Shown here in pieces: positions 26,614 to 34,073 of a DNA stretch of 64,000 nt. The notes under the pieces are model-generated. The model worked only from the letters and a program-made list of their open reading frames with translations, was not told where the DNA came from and ran no database searches. How positions within the stretch are numbered: the first letter of the stretch is position 1; the number at the start of each line of letters is the position of its first letter. The translations under genes were made by a program, and so were the position numbers. The DNA comes from Xylanimonas cellulosilytica DSM 15894 (lineage in GTDB: Bacteria > Actinomycetota > Actinomycetes > Actinomycetales > Cellulomonadaceae): positions 372,001 to 436,000 of the forward strand of contig NC_013530.1 in assembly GCF_000024965.1 (NCBI RefSeq). Direction: 5' to 3'.

Positions 26614-27597
26614 GTGAGTGGAACTGCGACGACGTCCGGAGCGCGCACCCGCCGCGGCGTGCGCCGGCCGCAGTCCGCGCAGTGGACGCCGGTGCTGCCT
26701 CCGTCGGAGTCCCTCGCCGTCCCGGCCGCCCCTGCGGCCGACGAGGTCAGCCGTCCGGCGCCCGCCGCGTCGTCGGGCCCCATCTCCTTCCGCGACCTGC
26801 TCGGCCCCGTCCGCACGGACGCGCCGGCCGCGGCGCCCGACGACGCTGAGCCCGCCGCCGCGTCGCCCTTCACGCGCACGCCTTTCACGCGTACGCCCGC
26901 CGCCGCCCCTCCCGCCGACGAGCCGGTCGCCTCGGCACCCGACGACGCCGAGCCCGCCGCCGGCGCACCGCCCTTCGCGCCCACGCGCCTCACGCGCACG
27001 CCCTTCCGGCGGACGCCCGCCGCCGCACCCGACGACGACGCTGAGCCCGACGGCGTCGAGCCTGACGACGCTGAGCCTGACGCGATCCCCGCCGTCGAGA
27101 CGGCCCCCGCCTCCGCCCGCCGCAGGCTCACCGTCCCGCGGCTGCTCGACCATCGGCTGGCGCTCGCCGCGGCGGCGGCCCTCGCGCTCGGTGCCGGCGC
27201 CGGCACGGGCGCGGCGACCGACCTGCTGCGCGAGGACGTCGCCGAGGTCGCAGCCACGACGCCGGAGCAGTGCCTGACGATCCAGGCGGCGTGGACGGCG
27301 TCGGCGTCGAGCCAGGTGGGCATGACGGCGGACGACCCGGTCACGCTGCGCGACGGTTTCCTCGGCGCGCGCGACGCGCTCGTGGGAGTGCCGACGCCGT
27401 CGGGGGCCGCCGCGGACTGGACGCTCGTCGCGGCGTACCTGGACGCCGTCGCGGACGCCGTGGAGCCGGTCGACCCGGCGGACGGCGAGGCGATCATGGC
27501 GGCCGTCGGCACCGCGATCGGCGAGCTCGACACCTCCGCCGCCACCGCGGCCTCCGCGCGCGTGACCGCCTACCTCCAGGGCGGCTGCGTCGGCTGA
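26614..27597 (+). CDS. Single-pass membrane protein with repetitive cytosolic region, unknown function
   Basis: 327 residues. Residues 1-170 are Ala/Pro/Asp-rich and repetitive (FTRTPFTRTPAAAP, DDAEPAA), presumably disordered and inside the cell; a transmembrane helix is at about 186-206 (LALAAAAALALGAGAG); the last 115 residues form an external domain with conserved Cys near each end (EQCLTIQAAWTA ... GGCVG). The external domain is clearly related to that of the next gene (CVDLQTAWTT ... ADC), so the pair arose by duplication. No recognised family. Confidence 0.75.
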   Translation: MSGTATTSGARTRRGVRRPQSAQWTPVLPPSESLAVPAAPAADEVSRPAPAASSGPISFRDLLGPVRTDAPAAAPDDAEPAAASPFTRTPFTRTPAAAPPADEPVASAPDDAEPAAGAPPFAPTRLTRTPFRRTPAAAPDDDAEPDGVEPDDAEPDAIPAVETAPASARRRLTVPRLLDHRLALAAAAALALGAGAGTGAATDLLREDVAEVAATTPEQCLTIQAAWTASASSQVGMTADDPVTLRDGFLGARDALVGVPTPSGAAADWTLVAAYLDAVADAVEPVDPADGEAIMAAVGTAIGELDTSAATAASARVTAYLQGGCVG

Positions 27598-27657
27598 GGT
27601 GGCACGTCACGCACCCTCGATTTCCGCCTCGGGCCCGAAGTGGGTGACGATGGACGG

Positions 27658-28284
27658 GTGCTGCCCGTCCGTCAGATCCCGTCCCGCCGCCGCGCCTCCG
27701 TGCGCCTTGCGGCGGCATTCGCGCTGTGCGCGGGTCTGCTCGGCGGTTGTGTCGGGCCGTTCGCCCCGGCCTCGTCCGAGCCGTCGATCGAGCCGCTGCC
27801 CGAGGCGTCGGCCGTGATCGTCGCGCCCGACGCCGTCATCCCGGAGTCCGACGGCGGGAGCGTCCCGGCCCCGTCCGACGAGCCCGACGACGAGGCAGCG
27901 CCGGACGACGAGGCCACGCCCGAGGACGAGGCCGCGGTCGAGGAGACGAGCGACTGCGTCGACCTCCAGACGGCGTGGACCACCACCAACCAGGCGCTCG
28001 TGAGCCTCAGCCCCGAGCACCCGCGCGCCTTCGTCAACAGCTTCCGGGTGGCGGCCGACGCGATGGCCGGAGTCACGGTGCCCGACGACGTCGCCGACGA
28101 CTGGGCCGCGATGTCCGCCTACCTGGCCCGGGTCAACGCCGCCTTCGCGGACGTCGACGCGAACGACGCGGACGCCGTCGCCTCGGCGATGAGGGACGCC
28201 GTCTCCGCCCAGGACACCGAGGCTGCCGCGGCGACGGCCCGCGAGATCACCAGCTTCCTCGCGGCCGACTGCCCCGCGGAATGA
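27658..28284 (+). CDS. Putative lipoprotein, paralogue of the preceding membrane protein
   Basis: 208 residues. The signal peptide RRRASVRLAAAFALCAGLLGGC ends in a lipobox (LLGGC), so the mature protein should be lipid-anchored outside the membrane. An acidic Asp/Glu/Pro-rich spacer (about residues 75-100) precedes a domain of about 105 residues, bounded by Cys residues, that aligns with the C-terminus of the upstream gene product. GTG 27658 is chosen over GTG 27640. Its stop overlaps the start of the next gene (ATGA). Function unknown. Confidence 0.72.
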   Translation: MLPVRQIPSRRRASVRLAAAFALCAGLLGGCVGPFAPASSEPSIEPLPEASAVIVAPDAVIPESDGGSVPAPSDEPDDEAAPDDEATPEDEAAVEETSDCVDLQTAWTTTNQALVSLSPEHPRAFVNSFRVAADAMAGVTVPDDVADDWAAMSAYLARVNAAFADVDANDADAVASAMRDAVSAQDTEAAAATAREITSFLAADCPAE

Positions 28285-29999
28285 GCGCGCGGCGCGGGGT
28301 CTCGACGGGCTCGACCGCCCGTGACGTGGGCTCGACCGCCCGTGACGTGGGCTCGACCGCCCGTGACGTGGGCTCGACCGCCGGAGGCGCCGACGCGGTG
28401 ACCCCCGCTCCGGCCGCCACCGACGCCGCGCTCGCACTCCTGCACGACGACCTCGCCGCCGCCCGGTACACGGTCGACGGGGTCGCCGAGCTGTTCGGGC
28501 CCGTCGCCACCGCCGCCCTGCACCGCGAGCAGGCCGTACCCGCGCGGCTCGCGGTCGAGGCAGCGGTCCGCGGCCGGGCGCCGTCGTCGTGGGACCCGCG
28601 CGCCACGCTCTCACGCCTCTTCCTGCTCGGTGGCGAGGTGCCCCGGTCCGCCCTGGACGCGGCCCTGCCCGCCACCCGCGCCGACGGTCTCGTCCGGGCC
28701 GGTCTCGCCGTCGCCGCCGGCCAGGGGGACGACGACGCCGTGCGCGCCGCCGTCGACCTCGCCCCCTACGCCGCCACCGACGGCGGCGGCGGGGGACCCG
28801 CCGAAGACATTGTCTGGTGGCTGGCCTCCGACCTCGGCGAGCTCGCCCGCGGCGGCGCCATCGCCACGGACCACGTGCTCGGCGCGGGCGGCGCGTCCCT
28901 GACGCTCGCGCAGGTCACGGTGCGGAACCAGACCGGTCGCGTGCTCGACCTCGGCACCGGCTGCGGCATCCAGGCGCTGCACGCGCACCGGCACGCCGCC
29001 GCCGTCGTCGGCACGGACATCTCGGCGCGGGCGCTGGCGTTCGCACGGTTCAACGCGGGACTGAACCTCGGCGACGCGGACGCGTTCGACCTGCGGCGAG
29101 GCTCGATGCTGGAACCCGTCGCGGGGGAGCAGTTCGACCTGGTGGTCAGCAATCCGCCCTTCGTCATCACGCCGCACTCGGGGGCCGCGGGCCGAGCGGT
29201 GCACGACGCGCTCGGCGACTTCGAGTACCGCGACGGCGGTCGCGCGGGCGACGACCTCGTGCGCGACCTGATCCAGGGCGTCGGCGCCGTGCTCGCGCCG
29301 GGCGGCACCGCGCAGCTCCTCGGCAACTGGGAGCACCGCCGCGGGATCCCGTGGACGGAGCGGGTGGGCGAGTGGCTCGACGCGAGCGGGCTGGACGGCT
29401 GGGTCATCCAGCGCGAGGTGCTCGACCCGGCCGAGTACGCGGAGACGTGGATCCGCGACGGGGGCACCACCCCGGAGCGCGACCCCGCCGGGTGGGCCGC
29501 CGCCTACGGGGCCTGGCTCGACGACTTCGCGTCGCGCGACGTCGAGGCGATCGGGTTCGGGATCGTGACGCTGCGCAAGCCCGAGGGACCGGCCACGCTG
29601 CGCCGCCTCGAGGAGCACACCGGCTCGGTCCACCAGCCGCTCGGCGCGCACCTGGCCGCCTCGCTGGCTGCGCACGCCTGGCTCGCCGCCCGCACCGACG
29701 ACGACCTCCTGGCCGCACACCTGGAGACGGCCCCCGACGTCACCGAGGAGCGGTACCTCACCCCCGGCCTGCCCGACCCCAACGTCGTCGTGATCCGGCA
29801 GGGCGACGGGCTGGGTCGCGGCGTGCACGCGTCGACGGCGCTGGCCGCGTTGGTCGGGGCCTGCGACGGCGAGCTCGCCGTCGGGCAGATCGCCGGGGCG
29901 ATCGCCGCGCTGTTCGACGTCGACGCCGGCGCCCTGCGCGCCGAGCTGCTGCCCGCGGTGCGCGGACTCGTGCGCGACGGGTTCCTGCGCCCTGCGTGA
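28281..29999 (+). CDS. SAM-dependent methyltransferase with NPPF motif (HemK/RlmG-like)
   Basis: 572 residues. After about 200 residues of helical domain comes the Rossmann core: VLDLGTGCGIQALHAHRH (motif I), GTDISARALAFARFN, and the catalytic VVSNPPFVITP, as in N-methyltransferases acting on Gln/Asn or on adenine/guanine of rRNA. The C-terminal 130 residues resemble a winged-helix tail. Residues 7-37 (STGSTARDVGSTARDV...) are a 21-nt repeat array; GTG 28398, just after it, may be the ancestral start. The stop codon lies in a second repeat array. Target not predictable. Confidence 0.83.
   Translation: MSARRGVSTGSTARDVGSTARDVGSTARDVGSTAGGADAVTPAPAATDAALALLHDDLAAARYTVDGVAELFGPVATAALHREQAVPARLAVEAAVRGRAPSSWDPRATLSRLFLLGGEVPRSALDAALPATRADGLVRAGLAVAAGQGDDDAVRAAVDLAPYAATDGGGGGPAEDIVWWLASDLGELARGGAIATDHVLGAGGASLTLAQVTVRNQTGRVLDLGTGCGIQALHAHRHAAAVVGTDISARALAFARFNAGLNLGDADAFDLRRGSMLEPVAGEQFDLVVSNPPFVITPHSGAAGRAVHDALGDFEYRDGGRAGDDLVRDLIQGVGAVLAPGGTAQLLGNWEHRRGIPWTERVGEWLDASGLDGWVIQREVLDPAEYAETWIRDGGTTPERDPAGWAAAYGAWLDDFASRDVEAIGFGIVTLRKPEGPATLRRLEEHTGSVHQPLGAHLAASLAAHAWLAARTDDDLLAAHLETAPDVTEERYLTPGLPDPNVVVIRQGDGLGRGVHASTALAALVGACDGELAVGQIAGAIAALFDVDAGALRAELLPAVRGLVRDGFLRPA
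28301..28384. repeat. 21-nt tandem array at the start of the methyltransferase gene
   Basis: Three identical units GGCTCGACCGCCCGTGACGTG (28308-28370) and a partial fourth. The first 12 bases are a diverged half of the hairpin repeat (GGCTCAACCACC), so the array likely grew from it. Confidence 0.88.
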
Positions 30000-30103
30000 C
30001 GGGCGCTGCGTGATGGACCCTGCGTGATGGACCCCGCGTGACGGGCGCTGCATGACGGCCCGCGTGACGGGCTCTGCGCGACCCGCCCTGCGTGACGGGC
30101 CCT
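29993..30103. repeat. Degenerate 14-nt tandem array after the methyltransferase gene
   Basis: About eight imperfect units based on TGCGTGACGGGCGC. The methyltransferase stop codon is in the first unit. Together with the following 100 bases this fills the gap before the PAP2 gene. Confidence 0.8.
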
Positions 30104-30196
30104 GTGGCAGCCCTGGCGAGCACGGCACCGGTGTGCCCGCGCCGGGTCGCCGCGCCTCCCGAACCGGACGGTTACCGGCCCCTCACATGGCACCGC

Positions 30197-30202
30197 TAGC
30201 GT
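30197..30202 (+). promoter_or_regulatory. -10 element of the PAP2 gene
   Basis: TAGCGT, six bases before ATG 30209. Confidence 0.5.
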
Positions 30203-30208
30203 TGACCC

Positions 30209-31129
30209 ATGCTTGATGCCGCCCCGACCGCGCCGCGGTCCCCCGCGCCCCTCGTGGTCGGTGCTCCCCGCACCGGCCCGCGGGTGGTGGCGGCGCTGCT
30301 GGCGCTGGTCGCCGCCCTGGGCGTGCACCTGACGTGGCAGGTCTTCGTGGGCTCGGAGGCCGGGCAGCGGCTCGACCGGCTCGCCCTGGAGGGCGCCCAG
30401 CACGGCCAGCACCGCCTGTGGACGGTCGCGGAGCCGCTGCTCGACGTCGTCTCGGTGTCGTTCGTGGTGCTCGGCATCCTGACGGCGATGGTGGTCTGTC
30501 TGGTCCGACGGCGCTGGGTGCTCGCCGCGCAGGTCGCGGTGCTGATCGGCGGCTCCAACGCGACGACGCAGCTCCTCAAGGACTGGGTCTACGACCGGCC
30601 GCACCTGCTGCCGGGCTGGAACGGCGGCAACACGCTGCCCTCGGGGCACACCACGGTGGCGGCGTCCGTGGCGGTCGCGCTGCTCATCGCGGTGCCGCGC
30701 ACCTGGCGGCCGGCCGTCGCCCTGCTCGGCGCGGCGTGGACGGCGGCCACCGGGATCTCCACCCTCGTGGGCCAGTGGCACCGCCCCTCCGACGTCGTCG
30801 CCGGCGTGCTCGTGGTGGCGGCCTGGGGTGCGGCGGCGTGCGCGCTGGGCACGGGCTCGACGCTCGACGTCGCCCGGCGGCACGGGGACGGCGGCCTCGC
30901 GGCGCCCGGCAGCTACGTCGCGGCAGGGCTGCTCGCCCTCGGCGGGGCGGTCGCCGGGTTCTTCGCCGGGGTCGCGCTGGTCGACCTCGGCACCGGTGCG
31001 CGCAGCGTTCCCTTCGAGGGGGACGTCACCGCGTACGCGGGCGGCGTCGCCGGTGTCATCGCCGTGACGGCCTTCGTGTTCGCGGCGCTGCTGCTCGTGC
31101 GGCAGGCGACGGCGCGGCCCGATCGCTGA
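30209..31129 (+). CDS. PAP2-family membrane phosphatase
   Basis: 306 residues with about seven hydrophobic segments. The three phosphatase motifs are present: KDWVYDRP, PSGH and STLVGQWHRPSDV, with catalytic His in the second and third. Members dephosphorylate lipid phosphates such as undecaprenyl pyrophosphate or phosphatidic acid at the outer membrane face. An additional pair of membrane helices after residue 230 extends the usual domain. Which lipid is used is unknown. Confidence 0.9.
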   Translation: MLDAAPTAPRSPAPLVVGAPRTGPRVVAALLALVAALGVHLTWQVFVGSEAGQRLDRLALEGAQHGQHRLWTVAEPLLDVVSVSFVVLGILTAMVVCLVRRRWVLAAQVAVLIGGSNATTQLLKDWVYDRPHLLPGWNGGNTLPSGHTTVAASVAVALLIAVPRTWRPAVALLGAAWTAATGISTLVGQWHRPSDVVAGVLVVAAWGAAACALGTGSTLDVARRHGDGGLAAPGSYVAAGLLALGGAVAGFFAGVALVDLGTGARSVPFEGDVTAYAGGVAGVIAVTAFVFAALLLVRQATARPDR

Positions 31130-31238
31130 GAGCGCGCGCGGCGCGTGACCGCCGGTCGTGCGATGCTGCGCCCGGGCGGCGGTGGCGTACCGTGATGCCC
31201 CGGGAAGCGCAGGAGCAGCACCAGGAAGCAGGGACCGG

Positions 31239-34013
31239 ATGGCAACCAAGCTCGTGATCGTCGAGTCGCCGACGAAGGCGCGCAAGATCGCCGGCTACCT
31301 CGGGGCCGGGTTCGAGGTCGAGGCGAGCGTCGGCCACATCCGCGACCTGCCGCAGCCCTCCGAGCTGCCGGCCGAGATGAAGAAGGGCCCGTTCGGCAAG
31401 TTCGCCGTCGACGTCGAGAACGGGTTCGAGCCGTACTACGAGGTCTACGCGGACAAGAAGGCCAAGGTCCGCGAGCTCAAGAAGCTCCTCAAGGATGCTG
31501 ACGAGCTCTACCTGGCCACCGATGAGGACCGCGAGGGCGAGGCCATCGCGTGGCACCTCATCCAGGAGCTCAAGCCCAAGGTGCCGGTGCGCCGCATGGT
31601 GTTCCACGAGATCACCAAGGAAGCGATCCTGCGCGCCCTGGAGAACACGCGCGACCTCGACACCGACCTCGTCGACGCGCAGGAGACCCGCCGCATCCTC
31701 GACCGCCTCTACGGCTACGAGGTCTCGCCGGTGCTGTGGCGCAAGGTCCGCCAGGGCCTGTCGGCGGGTCGCGTGCAGTCCGTCGCCACCCGGCTCGTGG
31801 TGGAGCGCGAGCGCGAGCGCATGGCGTTCGTGACGGCGTCGTACTGGGACGTCACGGGGTCCTTCGCGCCGACGGCGGGCGACGACGCCGGTGTGGTGTT
31901 CTCGGCGCGGCTCTCCGGCATCGGTGGCGAGCGGGTGGCCACCGGCCGCGACTTCGACGACCGCGGCCGCCTGAAGGTCCGCACCGGCGTCGTGCACTGT
32001 TCGCAGGCCGTGGCGCAGGCCGTCGTCACCGGGCTCGACGGCGCGGACTTCGCCGTCCGGTCACTGGAGACCAAGCCGTACACGCGCAAGCCGGCCGCCC
32101 CGTTCACCACCTCCACGCTGCAGCAGGAGGCGTCGCGCAAGCTGCGCATGAACGCGCGCGCCACGATGCGCACCGCGCAGTCGCTGTACGAGAACGGGTA
32201 CATCACCTACATGCGTACGGACTCCCCGGCGCTGTCCGCGGAGGCCATCGACGCCGCCCGCCGGCAGGCCGCCGAGCTGTACGGCTCCGAGTTCGTGCCG
32301 GGCACGCCGCGGCTGTACCAGTCGAAGTCCGCGGGGGCGCAGGAGGCGCACGAGGCCATCCGCCCCGCCGGCGACTCCTTCCGCACGCCCGCCCAGGTGG
32401 CCCGCGAGCTGTCCGGGGACCAGTTCCGCCTCTACGAGCTGATCTGGAAGCGCACCGTCGCCTCGCAGATGGCGGACGCCAAGGGGTCGACGGCGTCGGT
32501 GCGCCTGGGTGCCGTGCTGTCCGCCGCGGCGGGCGACCTGGCGGGGAAGGATGCGATCTTCTCGGCGTCGGGCACCGTGATCACCTTCCGCGGCTTCCTG
32601 GCCGCGTACGAGGAGGGGACGGACACCGAGGACTCGCCGGAGGCCCGCGCGGCGACGCCGAAGGACGCGCGCCTGCCGCGCATGGCGCAGGGCGACGGGC
32701 TCGACGCCCGCGACCTGACCGCGGACGGCCACTCGACCACCCCGCCCGCCCGCTACACCGAGGCCTCCCTGGTCAAGGCGCTGGAGGAGCTGGGCATCGG
32801 CCGCCCGTCCACGTACGCGGCGACCATCTCGACCATCCAGGACCGCGGCTACGTCCGCACCTCCGGCCAGGCGATGATCCCCACCTGGCTCGCCTTCGCC
32901 GTGACCAAGCTGCTCGAGGACCACTTCGGCTCGCTGGTGGACTACCGGTTCACGGCCGAGATGGAGCAGGACCTCGACGAGATCGCGGAGGGCCGGCGCG
33001 CCCGCGGGGCGTGGCTCGAGGAGTTCTACTTCGGTGACCGCGAGGCGGCCGCCGGCTCCGACGCCGTCGGCACGCTGGCCACGTCAGGGCTCAAGGGCCT
33101 CGTCGACGGGCTGGGCGAGATCGACCCGGTGGCCGTCAACTCCGTGGAGCTCGGTGAGGGCCTGCGCCTGCGCGTCGGGCGTTACGGCCCGTACGTCGAG
33201 GACCTGTCGGCGCCGGTCGCCGAGGGGGCGACCCCACAGCGTGCCTCGGTGCCCGATGACCTCGCCCCGGACGAGCTCACGGTCGAGAAGGCTCGCGAGC
33301 TGCTCGCGGCCGGTGGCGACGACGGCCGCTCGCTCGGCGTCGACCCGGTGTCCGGCCACGAGATCGTGGCGAAGGCGGGCCGCTACGGCCCGTACGTCAC
33401 CGAGGTGCTGCCCGAACCCGTGCTCGACGAGGGCCTGAGCGCCGCCGCGAAGAAGAGGGCGCTCGCCGCGCTGCCCAAGCCGCGCACCGGGTCGCTGTTC
33501 AAGGACATGGACCTGGCGACGATCACCCTCGACGACGCGCTCAAGCTGCTGTCGCTGCCCCGCGTCGTCGGCGTCGACCCGGCCGACGGCGTCGAGATCA
33601 CCGCGCAGAACGGCCGCTATGGCCCGTACCTGAAGAAAGGCACCGACTCCCGGACCATCGCGTCGGAGTCGATGCTGCTGACGGTGACGCTGGAGGAGGC
33701 GCTGGCGATCTACGCGGAGCCGAAGCGCCGTGGCGCCCGCGGTGCCGCGCAGCCGCCGCTGCGTGAGCTGGGCGACGACCCGACGTCGGGCAAGCCGATC
33801 GTGGTCAAGGACGGCCGCTTCGGCGCGTACGTGACCGACGGCGAGACCAACCGGACGCTGCCGCGGGACGTGACCCCGGAGACGATCACCCCCGAGCGGG
33901 CGATCGAGCTGCTGGCGGAGAAGCGCGCGGCCGGCCCGGCCAAGAAGCGCACCACCACCCGCAAGGCCCCGGCGAAGAAGGCTCCGGCCAAGAAGGCTCC
34001 CGCCAAGAAGTAG
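31239..34013 (+). CDS. topA: DNA topoisomerase I
   Basis: 924 residues. It relaxes negative supercoils by single-strand breakage. TOPRIM motif KLVIVESPTKARKIAGYL starts at residue 4, with TDEDREGEAIAWHL supplying the acidic metal site; the catalytic Tyr is in GYITYMRTDSPALS. The C-terminus has several topo C-terminal repeats (GRYGPYV...) but no zinc-finger cysteines and ends in a Lys/Ala tail (APAKKAPAKK), as in actinobacterial enzymes. Start ATG 31239 has GGAAGCAGGG upstream. TACCGT at 31187 may be its -10. Confidence 0.97.
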   Translation: MATKLVIVESPTKARKIAGYLGAGFEVEASVGHIRDLPQPSELPAEMKKGPFGKFAVDVENGFEPYYEVYADKKAKVRELKKLLKDADELYLATDEDREGEAIAWHLIQELKPKVPVRRMVFHEITKEAILRALENTRDLDTDLVDAQETRRILDRLYGYEVSPVLWRKVRQGLSAGRVQSVATRLVVERERERMAFVTASYWDVTGSFAPTAGDDAGVVFSARLSGIGGERVATGRDFDDRGRLKVRTGVVHCSQAVAQAVVTGLDGADFAVRSLETKPYTRKPAAPFTTSTLQQEASRKLRMNARATMRTAQSLYENGYITYMRTDSPALSAEAIDAARRQAAELYGSEFVPGTPRLYQSKSAGAQEAHEAIRPAGDSFRTPAQVARELSGDQFRLYELIWKRTVASQMADAKGSTASVRLGAVLSAAAGDLAGKDAIFSASGTVITFRGFLAAYEEGTDTEDSPEARAATPKDARLPRMAQGDGLDARDLTADGHSTTPPARYTEASLVKALEELGIGRPSTYAATISTIQDRGYVRTSGQAMIPTWLAFAVTKLLEDHFGSLVDYRFTAEMEQDLDEIAEGRRARGAWLEEFYFGDREAAAGSDAVGTLATSGLKGLVDGLGEIDPVAVNSVELGEGLRLRVGRYGPYVEDLSAPVAEGATPQRASVPDDLAPDELTVEKARELLAAGGDDGRSLGVDPVSGHEIVAKAGRYGPYVTEVLPEPVLDEGLSAAAKKRALAALPKPRTGSLFKDMDLATITLDDALKLLSLPRVVGVDPADGVEITAQNGRYGPYLKKGTDSRTIASESMLLTVTLEEALAIYAEPKRRGARGAAQPPLRELGDDPTSGKPIVVKDGRFGAYVTDGETNRTLPRDVTPETITPERAIELLAEKRAAGPAKKRTTTRKAPAKKAPAKKAPAKK

Positions 34014-34017
34014 CCCT

Positions 34018-34048
34018 CCGCGAGGTAGTACGCCGTACTACCTCGCGG
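34018..34048. terminator. Bidirectional terminator between topA and the ABC permease
   Basis: Perfect 15-bp arms CCGCGAGGTAGTACG around one base, four bases after the topA stop and before the converging permease stop. Confidence 0.75.
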
Positions 34049-34073
34049 GTGGCGGGCTCGGTAGGCGGGCGCG

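Noticed and set aside
31239-34013. Lys/Ala-rich end of topA considered as a repeat insertion
   Set aside because: Basic APAKK tails are a known feature of actinobacterial TopA and share no sequence with the hairpin repeats.
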